A stretch of DNA of 64,000 nucleotides from Rhizomys pruinosus. Taxonomy: Eukaryota > Chordata > Mammalia > Rodentia > Spalacidae. The notes under the pieces were generated by a model. That model searched no databases and was not told where the DNA came from. It was given only the letters and a program-made list of their open reading frames with translations. The position numbers and the translations under genes are program-made. The stretch lies in assembly GCA_009823505.1 (NCBI GenBank), contig VZQC01000265.1, positions 961,300 to 1,025,299 on the forward strand, read 5' to 3'. This document shows positions 35,230 to 46,240 of the stretch, piece after piece; positions within the stretch are counted from its first letter, which is position 1; every line of letters starts with the position of its first letter.

Positions 35230-35403
35230 TAAAAAGTGCATGAGTATGAGTGTTTTGCTTACATATATTTAACTGCACCACATGTGGCATAATGTTCACA
35301 GAGGCCAGAGAGGGCACTGGATTCATGTGGGTGCTGGGAACTAAACCCAGGTCCTCTGCAAGAGCACACAGTGCTCAGAATTGCTGAGCTGCCTATCTAG
35401 CCC
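35230..35403 (-). repeat. B2 SINE, antisense
   Basis: tgggtgctgggaactaaaccc, aggtcctctgcaagagc and gctgcctatctagcccc are the complement of B box and head. Confidence 0.85.
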
Positions 35404-35569
35404 CAAGTCTGAGATTTTTGTCAAGCCAAAATTCTTTCCCTATTGGGAGAATCATTTTTCACAGGACAATCTATTTCTGCCACTTCTGTAGCCCAGTGTA
35501 ATTTCTTAGTTTATTCTAAATAAGTTTCCTTATATTTACAGGCAAGTGTACCTCTCACCACTCATCAAA

Positions 35570-36366
35570 GAACCTTCTCTTTGCAACAGATGGATACTAT
35601 TACAAAGTTCCACAAGTTGTCAAATGCAAAGAACAAGTGACTATGAGGTGCCCAGCCCTAGGTGAAACACTGTACACCTCAGACGAGGAAATGCGGCAGA
35701 AGAGGAGGCAGAAAAAATTTAAGAGCCAGAGGGAGAAGACACCTGTTGCTAGTTAATGCATTCTAGACACAGTTCTACCAAGATTTAAATGATAAAACCA
35801 GTTGACATGCCAAGGTGGATGGGAGAAACATCACCAGGTCCCACCTCAAAATGAAGGGCTTCAGGCAATCAATGGATACTGAGGGGGAGAGAATCAATTT
35901 TCTCCTGGGACTAGGTTCCTGAGAGTTATTTAATTCCATGTGATCAGTACTAAACTAAGCATGAGTATACAAAAGCACCACTAAATGGATCAGTGCATCA
36001 TATTATGTGACAATAAATATCAAAGAAGGGCTGGAGAGATGGTTCAGCGGTTAAGAGAGCCTACTGCTCTTGTAGAGGACCCGGGTTGGATTCCCAGCAC
36101 CCACATGGTGGCTAAGAACTGTCTTCCTAGCACTTGGGAGGTAGAGGCAGGCGGATCTCTGTGAGTTCAAAGCCAGCCTGGTCTACAGAGTGAGTTCCAG
36201 GCAAGTTGGGGCTGTAGGGAGACCCTGTCTCAAAAAAAAAAAAATCAAAGAAGATAACAAGAACTTGAGCAGCCATAGAGGGACTTAGTAGGAGTTGGTG
36301 GGGGACTGGGAGGGATAGAAATAATGCAAAGACAATATTCATGGATGAATTTCTTAAAAATAAAAA
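35570..36366 (+). mobile_element. Old L1 3' end (Lx-like), split by a SINE
   Basis: gaagggcttcaggcaatcaa, tgagggggagagaatcaatt and the late gggactgggagggatag polypurine strip followed by catggatgaatttcttaaaaataaa resemble an old rodent L1 3' UTR and its poly(A). Interrupted at 36,029-36,243. Confidence 0.6.
36019..36253 (+). repeat. Chimeric B2-head/B1 SINE with TSD
   Basis: The insert 36,029-36,243 lies between atcaaagaag at 36,019-36,028 and 36,244-36,253. It opens with a B2 head (ggctggagagatggttcagc, B box gggttggattcccagc, acatggtggctaagaactg). At about 36,122 it continues as a B1 body from cctagcacttgggagg through gagaccctgtctc and a poly(A). The B1 5' part and the B2 3' part are both absent. 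One TSD around both parts means a single insertion of a chimeric RNA or cDNA. Confidence 0.88.
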
Positions 36367-36505
36367 AACTTGCCTCACTGTGTTAGTGCACACCTTTAAT
36401 CCTAGCATTTGGAAGGCAGAGGCAGGCAGATCTCTGGGAGTTCAAGGTCAGCCTGGTCTAAATACTGAGTTCCAGGCCAGCCAAGTCTAAAGACCAAAAA
36501 GACCA
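36367..36505 (+). repeat. B1 SINE, older
   Basis: cacacctttaatcctagcat, gaggcaggcagatctctggg, aaggtcagcctggtcta, and AGACC-rich tail. Confidence 0.85.
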
Positions 36506-36509
36506 AAAA

Positions 36510-36889
36510 TTTAAAATTACAAAAGAATTCTTCTTCCAAATTGATATATTCTTTGGAAATAAACTGAATAGGTGCAGGCTTTCTTCCATAGATGCCACAG
36601 ATTTTGTAGGGTTTTTGAGTGTCTGGTATAGTTTTCTCTTGATTATAAAGCACAATTGTCAACAGATTTTCTTAAACTCATATCATGATCCAATCATCCT
36701 AGAATATTAATTTCTAAAAGTCCATAGCATTGTTTTAATCTCTCACAGCAGTACCCAGTTCTTGGTTACATTTGGTACTCAGTCATTTGTTTAAATAATA
36801 TTCATGTTTCATCTATGATGTGTCAGCCACTCTTCCAGGTCCCCAGTACACAGGGAATGGAGGCCCAACATCCCATGGAGCTGACCTTC
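36510..36889. other. Unique-looking non-coding DNA
   Basis: Nothing recognised. Confidence 0.45.
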
Positions 36890-37245
36890 TGTTTAGACAG
36901 CTTTCCAGCACTATGACAAAATACTAGAGGTAATTGACTTAACATTTCAAAAGTCTGTGTTTGGCTGGGCTCCATTGCTTTTGAGCCTAGGGCCAAGCAG
37001 AACATGATGGGGAGTGTGTGGTGGGTACAGCTGTTCACCTCGTGGTCCCTGGGAACCAAAGAGAGAAGGAAAAAGGGCCGGAGAGCCAACATCCCTCCAG
37101 GGACCCAACCTCAATAGCTTAACTTCCTCCCTAACTTCTTGGGCCTAACTCCCAAGGATCCCAGCATCTACCAATAGCACTGTAGGCTGCTGACCAAGCC
37201 TTTAACACACAGGTGTTTGAAGAACATTTGAGATGCAAACCACAG
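36890..37245 (+). mobile_element. Old dispersed repeat, family unnamed
   Basis: ctatgacaaaatactagagg, gggctccattgcttttgagc and acacaggtgtttgaagaacatt recall the interrupted-element family, but more decayed. Confidence 0.4.
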
Positions 37246-37350
37246 TCCCTTCTAGTCAGAGTTAAGACAAGGGCAAACAAAGTCAGAAGGAACAAGCATC
37301 AAAAAGAGAACTGAGGCTGAGTCTGGAGGTGAAAAGTAAAGAGCATTCAT

Positions 37351-37628
37351 CTAGCTGGATATGGTGGTGCCTCCTTGTAATCTCTGCACTCAGGAGGCAG
37401 GTGCAGGAGGACAGACTGGTTTATCTAAGATGTTCCAGGCCAGCCAGGAGCATACACACCTTTTTAAAAATATGGGCTTTTGCTTCCAAGCCTGCTGACC
37501 TCACTTCAACCCTCAGGACCGTCCACATAGTGAAAGATGAGAACTAATTCCCACAAGTTGTCCTTGGACCTCCACCCCTGCTCTGAAGCATGTATGTCAT
37601 GTACACACATACACACTAAATAAATATA
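37351..37628 (+). repeat. B1-like and B4/B2-like SINE pair
   Basis: B1-like 37,351-37,456 (ggatatggtggtgcctcctt, gccagccaggag). Then a tRNA-headed SINE body 37,470-37,628 (tcaaccctcaggacc, cacaagttgtccttggacc, tacacactaaataaata). Confidence 0.6.
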
Positions 37629-37629
37629 A

Positions 37630-38090
37630 GACCCAGAATGAACTTGCCACTTGTCCCAGCCATACCACTCCTGGGTATGTACCCACAAGACTCATCTTAC
37701 TGCAGAGATACATGCACAGCCATGTTTATTGCAGCTCTCTTCACAATAGCAAGGAGTTGGAACCAACCCAAGTGCCCTTCAACTGATGTGTGGATACAGA
37801 AAATGTGGTACATCTACACAATGGAGTTCTATGCAGCAGTAAAGAAAGAGGACATCATGAACTTTGCAGGTAAATGGATGGAGCGAGAAGATATCATGCT
37901 GAGTGAAGTAACACAGTCCCAGAAAAAACAAACGAAGAATGGTATCCCTCGTCTGTGGATGCTAGCACCAATTACCGAAATGTATGGCAAACTGAGCAAC
38001 ATTAATGTGATCTGAAAACAACTGTGCTCTTATATTGTAGAATCCCTTAAAAATAAACAAATAAAAAAATCTAAAAAAAAAGAAAATTGG
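37630..38090 (+). mobile_element. L1 ORF2 C-terminus and 3' end, sense
   Basis: An uninterrupted 125-codon frame, 37,638-38,015, encodes the extreme C-terminus of L1 ORF2p: PAIPLLGMYPQDSSY, CPSTDVWIQKMWYIYTMEFY, FAGKWMEREDIMLSEVTQSQ. The frame has no stop until its end, and a short 3' UTR and A-rich tail follow. The endonuclease and reverse transcriptase domains are absent, so this is a 5'-truncated dead copy. Its 3' UTR is short and unlike the 1.4-kb type upstream. Confidence 0.9.
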
Positions 38091-38630
38091 AAGGAACAAC
38101 AAATAAATAAATTAAAAGGGAGGGGCTAATATTTCTTTTTTAAAAGAGTATGCATATAATAAAAGTATATTAATGTGAAGCTCAAATAAGCCAATAGATC
38201 CACATGATCATAATATACCTGCTGAAGATTTATGAATGTGGATCACTGTTTTCCATCTTCAATCTTCAAGGAAGCTACTCTTGGAGAAAATAATCTGTGT
38301 TTCAGCCACCAGAGGGCAGAAGAGTGCAAGACACAGAGTTCAGGAATAATCATCAGGCCAAGAAACCTGGGGAAACAGCCCAGACTTCTGTGAGGGAGAA
38401 TGAATGAGCTATCCCTACAGAAATCAGAACTTAGTTGCTTCTCACAGCCTGAAGAGAGTTCATTTTGAGTGTTGGCGTGGTCAGCTCCTCTTGCTGAACC
38501 AACCGTAATGTGAGTCATGAAGCATTCAGGTGCTTTTGATTCGATACGGGCCCCATCACAGTAGTAGTGGAAAGAAGGAAGCCTGAAAGAAAAACGGCTC
38601 GATTTTCCAGGGGATGGGGGAAAGTGATAA
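38091..38630. other. Unique-looking non-coding DNA
   Basis: Nothing recognised. Confidence 0.45.
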
Positions 38631-38633
38631 TCT

Positions 38634-38848
38634 TCTTTCTTTATTCATTTATTTATTTAAGTGGTTTACCTGCATGAGTGTAAGTGCACTCCTGTGTGCA
38701 ATGCCTGCGGAGGCTAGAGAGGATGCTGGATCCCTTGGAACTGGGTTAGGAATGGTTGTTAGTCTCCATGTGGCTGCTGGAAACCAAACCCAAGTTCTCC
38801 GCAAGAGCAGCCAGTGATCTTGACTGCTGAGCTATCTCTCCAGCCTCT
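38634..38848 (-). repeat. B2 SINE, antisense
   Basis: tttatttatttaagtgg, gcctgcggaggctagagag, aaaccaaacccaagttctcc and gctatctctccagcc. Lacks the internal doubled motif. Confidence 0.9.
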
Positions 38849-38894
38849 CAATAACCTTTTTTTAAAAAAACACATCTAATCAGTCAGTCATCTT

Positions 38895-39200
38895 TACATT
38901 ATTGTAGCAAGTGCCTGAAGAAAATGAACTTAAAAAGAGGAAAAGTTTCTTTTGGCTTGGGAGCACATGGCAGAGCCTGTTGGCCACCCCCAGGGAGACC
39001 AAGAAACAAAGAATAAAGGAGGAGAGTTAGCCCAAATATTCCCTTCAAGCGGCATGCTCCCTAGTGTACTGGACCTTGTCTCTTAAGGGTTTCATCAGAT
39101 CTTAAAAGTGCCATGCCTACTAATGGGACCAAACTTTTGACACCTCGATTAGAGCTGTAGCAAACCCTACAGTTAAAATACTGTGAAGTACAGAGCAGAC
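38895..39200 (+). mobile_element. Old dispersed repeat, family unnamed
   Basis: gtttcttttggcttgggagcacatggcag, and gccatgcctactaatgggacc followed by cacctcgattagagctgtag, resemble an old LTR-like repeat family. Could be mis-assigned. Confidence 0.35.
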
Positions 39201-40194
39201 ACCTTCTGTATCTGAATCAGACTACAAGGCACTGATAAAATTCAGAGGGCAGCTGTGTCTCACCCGTATATGGCTCTCTTATCATGTCTAACATTCCTAC
39301 TGAAATGTAAAAACATATTTCCTTGCTGCCAGGAAAGTAAAGTGGGCATTTGGTAGACATCTAACTGTTCTTCCCTTTTCTTGGGGCAGACTGGGTGAGC
39401 CCCTCAATGGTTAGCATCTCCAACCACCTCCTAGAGTCTTCCATGTTGATGCTGGCTTTACCTAACTGTGGGTACTGAACAACAACAACAACAACAAAAA
39501 ACCCACACACCTACACCAACAATAGCTTCAAAAATCACTACCATTTACTGAGCACTTTCTATTGTCTAATCACAAAATTGCAGCAATGAGATTTAAGCAT
39601 CTTAAATGGCTCTGTGTTTGATTCCAGAATCAAAAAAATAAGGCCAGTGGTCCGATAGCCTGAGAAAAGATACAGAGAGGAGTTACAAAAGCAGAAATAA
39701 AGAACAAGAAAAAAGCTGATCACTTCAAAGTTACTTTCCTTTGTAAGGTGGGGACAAGGAAACTGAACAATTTTTAAAATACAGCTCGTTCATGAGGTTA
39801 GTTTAGGCCACTTCTTTTGTGTAAGGAATAAAAAACCAAGGGAACTTCATTAGCATGCAGCTTGAAACTGACCTCTTTGAGACATTTAGCTGTTACCTCT
39901 CATTTTTTTCTGGTTTCTTGAGAGATCAGAAAAACAGCTTAGTTTCAGCTTTATGATTTGGGGTCTTTGGCCCACGTGACTCCATTTTTATTTATAGCCT
40001 GGGCTTGGTTCAAAACAATGGTCTCCTGTTAGTTCTACTTCGAATTCTGTACTATAGTCTAGTAATTACATACTGCATTATGTAAACTCCTCTCCACCTC
40101 CTAACTTACAGCCTGGTCCTTCACACCCACTTTAGTATGATAGAGGCTCAGAAAGTTTCAGAAAGTGGCTAGACAAATGAAAGGAAAGGAAAAA
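39201..40194. other. Unique-looking non-coding DNA
   Basis: Only a short (ACA)n tract at 39,478-39,500 stands out. Confidence 0.45.
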
Positions 40195-40417
40195 ACCTTG
40201 GAACTGGGGAGAAAGCTCAGTGCGGCGCTCAGTGAGGAGCTTGCACGAGGACCATCTAGAGCCATGGAACCTACCTGGAAAAGCTGGTCAAGGCCACATA
40301 CACTTGTAATCCCAGCCCTAGAGAGGCCAGGACGCCTTGGGACTCACTGGCCGGCCAGCCTAGCCTACATGCCAGTTCTAGACCAGTGAGAGGCCCTCTC
40401 TCAAAAAACAAGTAGAC

Positions 40418-40640
40418 CAGGGCTAGAGAGATGGCTCAGCAGTTAAAACCACTTCTGTACTTCTTGCAGAGGACCTGGGTTCAAATCCCACCACCCACAT
40501 GGTGGCTAACAGCTATCTGTAACTCCAGTTCCAGGGAATCTGACATCCCCTTCTGTCCTCTGTGGGCACTTCATCCATGACTCGATGCACATACATACAT
40601 GCGTGCAGGTATAACATTCATACACAAAGTAAAAATAAAT
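40418..40640 (+). repeat. B2 SINE inside B4
   Basis: Head gggctagagagatggctcag, B box gggttcaaatcccacc, tail tacacaaagtaaaaataaa. It lacks the doubled motif. Confidence 0.92.
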
Positions 40641-40819
40641 TTTTTTTATTATTTTTTAATTTTTTTTATTGATGCTTTGTGCATTTCATACATCATTTTC
40701 CAATTCAGTTCAGGCATATTTCCCTTTCCCTTCCCCCCCACCCCCACCCCATCCCAGATCATGCATTCTGCCATAACTGTCCTGCATCTTTCAGTTTTTT
40801 TTTTCATTTTTTAAAAACC
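40641..40819 (-). mobile_element. Short L1 3' end, antisense
   Basis: Poly(T), then the last 150 or so bases of the L1 3' UTR type seen at 5102 (attgatgctttgtgcatttc; C-rich polypurine complement at 40,730-40,750). It lies between the B2 tail and the second half of the B4. It is the cleanest copy of this L1 3' end in the window. Confidence 0.9.
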
Positions 40820-40888
40820 CAAGTAGACAGCTCCTGAGGAATGACCCCTGAGATCGACCTCTGGCCTCCATACATATCTCCCCCACAT

Positions 40889-40892
40889 GAAA

Positions 40893-40937
<45 letters not shown>
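40889..40937 (+). repeat. (GA)n microsatellite
   Basis: GA repeat forming the tail of the B4. Confidence 0.95.
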
Positions 40938-40940
<3 letters not shown>

Positions 40941-40941
<1 letters not shown>

Positions 40942-41640
40942 TAGTTTTACCAATGTCGGAAATGACCTAGCAAAGCAGGGTACCCCCATTAACTTTGCTA
41001 TGACACCATTTCTGACTTGTTGCACGCAAAAGCAACGGTTGACTCAGTTTGTTTTCAGCAGCTTGGAGGTAGGTAGCTCAAACCCGATGAAACCACTAAC
41101 TGGCACTGGGGCTTGTGCCAGTTGTCCACAGATAACAATATCCTGCCATCGGAGAATGATAGTCACCAGGATTTTTGAAACACGGGTCCTATGAAGACCC
41201 CCAAAGCCTAATTACAGAAGCATGGGCTAGGGCAAACGTCACCATCACTTCCTTCCCTCCAGTCTTCACCTCACCTCAGGCCACCCTGCTTCTTCGTCTG
41301 GTAAGTGCTCCTAAGCACTTCCCTCTGAAGCACATCTGAGAGGACTTGATGCTCCTCCTCATCTTTGTACTTCATGAAGCAACGTTTCACTAAACTTACA
41401 GTTTCAGTGGTTGGCATACTAGACACTGGGCAACACGGGCAGGTCCCAGCAGCCACAGAACTGAGGCTCCTGGCGACCAAGCACAAGAAAGTGCAAAACT
41501 AGACTTTGGTCACTTCCTAAGTCTTATTTGACAGACTTCCCAGAGCAGGATTATTTTTTCTAGGTATATAGCTTCTGTGGAAAATGGAGGGCAGTGTGGT
41601 CAGACTTTGAATTTATCCAACCAGAAAAAGTTGTTATTGA
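40941..41640. other. Unique-looking non-coding DNA
   Basis: No gene recognised; open frames show no motif. Confidence 0.45.
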
Positions 41641-41644
41641 CTCT

Positions 41645-41785
41645 GTTATTTACTGTGATACAGGATTTTGCTACGTAGCCCAGGCTGGCCTCAAGCTCAC
41701 TATGTAGCCCAGCCTGGCTTGAACTCATGCTATCCTCCTGCTTCAGCTTCTCAGTGCTGGATTACAGAGGTGAGTGACACTATGT
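41645..41785 (-). repeat. B1-type SINE, antisense, old
   Basis: tacgtagcccaggctggcctc with a repeated tatgtagcccagcctgg and then tcagtgctggattacagagg. Confidence 0.7.
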
Positions 41786-42900
41786 GGCTTGTTCTTGTTT
41801 TGTTGGAAGCTTTTGCTTGTCTACATCTCACACCTGATACTAAAGCCACACTTCACAGAAGAAACTGGTACTTTACATAATGGTCCAGTACTTATTTTTC
41901 TTTTTCTGAACATAAAGCATCTGTTTATAATCTGTTTGACTTTATATTTCTCCAACTGGGCATGAAAATATCAAAGACCACTATGATACATCAGTACTTA
42001 TGAGTGAGGAGTACTGATTTATAAAACAGTAAACTGGTATGGCATCAACAGTGTCCCCTGCATTTTAACTTATCTGTGCCCATCATCCATATTCTCTTTG
42101 CCTATACATTGTAGATGACTATTTTGGTAGTTAGAAGACTCTTCTGCTCCCAGAGAATTTTTTAGTTCTGCTTAGGGGAGATGCTAGAAAGGTCTCTGTC
42201 ACTACCTCTGTGCCCCCCCCACCTCTGGACAAGCCACACTCACTAGCTGTCCAACCCTCCTCCTTTAAAAGGGTTCATTAGGAAATGGTGCACAATCTAT
42301 TTGTTCCCCAGGGTGAGCACAAAGCCTTTCCACTTTCCCAACCACCAAAGACTTTGATGTGCTCCTCTTCAAAGCCTTGTTAAAAGAAAGCAGCCTTTCC
42401 ACTCTACGGCAATAGTATCAATAGTATCAAAGTGGCCTGCTTGTATGGACCTCTGCACTTTAACAAACACTTTCACACTCTAGTTGTCTCCACTTGATAC
42501 AAATGAGTGACCCAGAGAAGTAAAAGAAAAACAATTCTTTACCCAGAAAGGGATGTAAAGGAACCAGTGTTCCTGTTTCTTAAGATGCTACACTGTTTTG
42601 TTACATCCCTGTCATTAAGGTCACCTCTGTCACCTCCGTAACCAGCCTCTTGGGATCTTTGTGTTTCCCCAGAGAAAAAATGAACTTTACAGAAAACCAG
42701 CCTGGAGAATTGAGCCCGGCTTGGTGTCACCTGTCACCGGCATTAATGTGACTCAGATCCTGGTAGATAAGGGCCTTTCTTTGCGTCCCCTAGATGTGGG
42801 TGAATGCCCTCTGGGGTCTGTCCTCAACAGCCACCAGGGGTTGGGCCCCATACAGAGTTTGCTTTCCTTGTCAGGAAGTAGAAGCTTAATAAATGGCAAT
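41786..42900. other. Unique-looking non-coding DNA
   Basis: Nothing recognised beyond motif-free open frames. Confidence 0.45.
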
Positions 42901-42904
42901 GTTA

Positions 42905-43235
42905 TCCCTCAGTGTCTGCATCCAGGACTGCTTTTAAGAACCCCAAGGCTACCAGAACCTATGGATGCTCGAGTCCCTTGTTATAAAAAGCTGTGGTGTT
43001 TGCATAGAACCCATACATATTCTGTTGCATGCCATCAATTATTTGTAGATAATGTGTTACACATAAATATAAGTGCTGTATAAATAGCTTTTATACTGTA
43101 TTGTCTAGAGAATAGTGGAAGAAAGCAAGTCTGTATGTGTTCAGGTCATGTGCCAGTTTATTTTTAGAACATTTTCAATTTGTGTTTGGTAAGATCCATA
43201 GATGCAGAACCTATGGGTGTGGAGGGCTGACTGTG
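42905..43235 (-). mobile_element. MER2-like Tigger DNA transposon
   Basis: Ordered landmarks: ggatgctcgagtcccttgtt, ttatactgtattgtctagag, caagtctgtatgtgttcag, then the terminal-repeat end agatgcagaacctatgggtg with tggagggctgactgt. This matches the pan-mammalian non-autonomous MER2 family. No transposase coding capacity. Confidence 0.75.
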
Positions 43236-43459
43236 AATGGAAAAATATATTTCAAGAGATTTTGTTTAAGAAAAAATCCCACAGCCAAAGCTGTGGCCCT
43301 TTTCAATATGCCCTGTGGACGGTCAGTGACCCCACCCCTCACCATCCTTCACCACCCAGTCTCCTGGCCCCTTACCTTCTTGAATTTTGTCTCTGGCTCT
43401 CTATTCATTTTGCCCTTTTCAGGGCTGTATACCTTTTCTGTGTTCTCCAATCTCGCCAC

Positions 43460-43512
43460 TCACACCAATTCATTCATTCATTAATTTATTCATTCATTTG
43501 TTCATTCATTTT
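43460..43512 (+). repeat. (ATTC)n microsatellite
   Basis: ATTC/ATTT repeat leading into an L2-like fragment. Confidence 0.9.
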
Positions 43513-43720
43513 TTCAACCAAATTTACTGAGCAGCAAGTAGAATGGAGCAGGCACTACTTCCGGGGATGAGTTTTAAAACCAAGCTCTGCCCTCTGGACC
43601 ACACTCTAGCCAAAAAGACAGAAAGAAAACCAGCAAATATACAAGAAATTGCTACTAGAGAGCAGTGCTGTGAAGAGAAAGAGGAGGGAGGACAGCCACC
43701 AATTTGATAGATGAGGGACA
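43513..43720 (+). mobile_element. Ancient L2-like fragment
   Basis: caaatttactgagcagcaagtagaatggagcaggcacta-type wording followed by cttccggggatgagtttt recalls the conserved L2 3' end. Confidence 0.45.
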
Positions 43721-44144
43721 TGATATCTCACCAGCCTAAGTGACAGTGACAGTGTGTGGTAGAATTCTGTGAATCAGGCATAGTGAGGAGTAAAGTTCAA
43801 AGGTAGAGGGCTCTCTTGGGCATTAACAGTTATCCAGGAGAGTTCTCGCCCTACAATGCTCATACCCACTCATTTATGAACATAGTTATTCTTCTTACCC
43901 TCCTCTCATAGGGTGAATGCAGGTGGATCTAGTTCCTATCTATTGACCTGGTCGCTAAAGCTTTGCCTGGGTCTTGACTGGAATTCTGGAAACCTGATGG
44001 ACTCACTTGCTTCCTCTCTCCTTGCCTCAGTGCACCTGACTCAGATAGAAATATCCATCACAGCTAAAGCATAAATAACTTTCAAGTACAGAAGCTACTT
44101 AGGTTTCCTTCCCATTGCCTTTATGAGTAGTGACAGTAAGTTTT

Positions 44145-45170
44145 TGTAATATACTTTTATTAATTCTTTGAGACTTTTATACAGCATATTTTGATCATAT
44201 CTATCCCCTACTCTGCCCCCCAACTCCTCCCGCATCAACCCCTCACAATTTTGTGTCCTTTTTTGTTTTAAAATATCCCAGTGAATCAAATCAAATGTGC
44301 TGTCCATATATTCCTGAATGTGGAGCCACCCCCTGGAGTGTTCAATTTACCAGGATCACATCTTTAAAGAGCATGGAATCTCCCCCCCTCTAGAAACGAT
44401 CAACAGTCCATAGCTCCTTAGTTAAGGGCAGGAGCTCATGATCCTTTTCACTCTCCCTGCTGGAATGCTGACTGGCTTGATCCTGTGCAGGTCTTGTGCA
44501 GCCCATCACAGCTGTGTCAGTTCATGATCCTCTTCACACTCCCTGCTAGAATGCTGACTGGCTTGATCCTGTGCAGGTCTTTTGCAGCCCATCACAGCTG
44601 CGTCAGTTCATGATCCTCTTCACACTCCATGCTGGAATGTCTACTGGCTTGATCCTGTGCAGGTCTTGTGCAGGCCGTCACAGCTGCATCAGCTCATGAT
44701 CTTCTTCACACTCAATGCTGGAATGTCTAATGGTTTGATCCTGTGCAGGTCTTGTGCAGACCACCACAGCTGCATCCGTTCATGATCCTCTTCACACTCC
44801 ATGCTGGAATGCTGACTGGCTTGATCCTGTGCAGGCCTTGTGCAGACCACCACAGCTGCGTCAGCTCATGAATGCAGTGGTCCTTCCGTGCCCAGAAGAC
44901 ACTGTTTGCCTCCTGTCCTCCCCAACCTCTGGCTCTTACAGTCTTTCTGCTCCCTCTTTGTGATGGTCCCTGAACCTCAGCTGGGGGTGGCTGATGAGGG
45001 CGTGATACAGATGTCCCATTTGTGGCTGAGCGCTCCAGTGACATACTCTCTGCACTCTGATCAACTGTGATTTCTCTGCACTAACCATTGTCTACTGCAC
45101 AAAGAAATGTCTCTGATGAAGTCTAAGAGCTGCAAATACAAATTTAGAAGGCAATCTGATACTAGTCACT
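44145..45170 (-). mobile_element. Old L1 3' UTR (Lx-like), antisense
   Basis: ttattaattctttgagactt, ttttgatcatatctatcccc, gctgtccatatattcctgaatg, ctggctcttacagtctttctg and agatgtcccatttgtggctg occur in the order known for old murid L1 3' UTRs read backwards. It carries an internal tandem expansion at 44,435-44,864. Confidence 0.7.
44435..44864 (+). repeat. 86-bp tandem repeat, 5 units
   Basis: Units begin at 44,435, 44,521, 44,607, 44,693 and 44,779, and the next partial unit at 44,865, exactly 86 bp apart. Each contains catgatcctcttcacactcc, ggcttgatcctgtgcagg and catcacagctg-type motifs. It arose by duplication of part of the L1 3' UTR. Confidence 0.95.
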
Positions 45171-45269
45171 GTAATGTTTAAATATATATAGGGATCAACT
45201 ATATAGTCAGGGATATAGCTTGGTGGGAGCATTTGACTGCTCAAATCAATCATTAAATATGTGCTTTGG

Positions 45270-45478
45270 GGACTGGAGAGATGGCTCAGCAGTTAAGAGC
45301 ACCGGCTACTCTTACAGAGGACCCAGGTTCAATTCTCAGCACCCACCTAGTGACTAACAACCATCTATAACTCCAGTTGGAGTCTGACTCCTAAAGGTAT
45401 TGCATGGCACAGTTGCAGGTAAATACATGTAGGCAATACACTCATACATGTAAAATAAAAATAAAAATATTTAAAAAT
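45270..45478 (+). repeat. B2 SINE
   Basis: ggggactggagagatggctc, cccaggttcaattctcagc, tail gtaaaataaaaataaaaat. The central part is shortened. Confidence 0.9.
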
Positions 45479-45479
45479 A

Positions 45480-46050
45480 AATGTATGCTTTCATAAGTGG
45501 GGGAAAATTCAGTTAAGTTAGGTGTGAATGGGTTAGCATTCCAACCAGTGCTCCCTAGTGCATAAGTGGGAGTCATGGGACCTCCCTGGCCACGCCCATG
45601 GAGTGGGATGTGGTGATGCCAAGGTCTGGGATTTGGCCCTGGGAAATGAAGTCACACTGCCGATAAAACCCGGCCATTTTAAAATAAAGGCTCTCTCTAT
45701 ATGTGGATAGCTTTCCATGCATTTGTGTGCTGTGCTTTCCTTTCCTGTGTGGCTCGCCGTGAGAGTAAATGGGATGACCCATACATAAGGACTACTAGAA
45801 TCTCTAGGAAACTACTGAACTTTTGCCATTGTGAAAGTTCTGCTATTAGTCCCCTTATTAATTAGAGCACTTATCCCTTTCAAGAAGATGGGTCAAATCT
45901 GGTAAAATTAACATTAAAAGGGAAAGAAGTAGTTTGGAAGGGTATCGAGACCAAATACAACCAAATTAATGACATGAATGTGCAGTCAGAACATAGCTAA
46001 CTTTCTTATTCCAAGTTCAATGGTTCCCATCAAATCCCAAAGAAGAAAGG
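45480..46050. other. Unique-looking non-coding DNA
   Basis: Nothing recognised. Confidence 0.45.
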
Positions 46051-46053
46051 ACG

Positions 46054-46240
46054 GAGGGCTTGCAAGATGGCTCATGGGTAAAGGCACCTGCTGGCAAGCC
46101 TGACGACTTGAGTTCAATCCCTGGACACTACATGGTAGAAGGAACAAACAGACTCCCACGAGTGGTCCTCTGACCTGTACATGTGTGTCATGGCATGGGT
46201 GTACACATCCATTTCCTACCCCCCATCCACACACAAAAGC
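46054..46240 (+). repeat. B4/ID-type tRNA-headed SINE
   Basis: gagggcttgcaagatggctc, ggcacctgctggcaagcctg, gacttgagttcaatccctgg and a CACACA tail. It lacks the B1-derived part. Confidence 0.65.

Larger units (their letters stand above)
40195..40940 (+). repeat. B4 SINE split by B2 and L1 insertions
   Basis: B4 5' part 40,195-40,417 (ctggggagaaagctcagtgc, ggccggccagcctagcct, gagaggccctctctcaaaa) and 3' part 40,818-40,940 (cctgagatcgacctctggcc, GA tail). caagtagac at 40,409-40,417 and 40,820-40,828 is the duplicated target of the first inserted element. Confidence 0.85.

Noticed and set aside
37638..38015. 125-codon ORF as a host gene
   Set aside because: It encodes the C-terminus of L1 ORF2p, including LSEVTQSQ, and is followed by an L1 3' tail.
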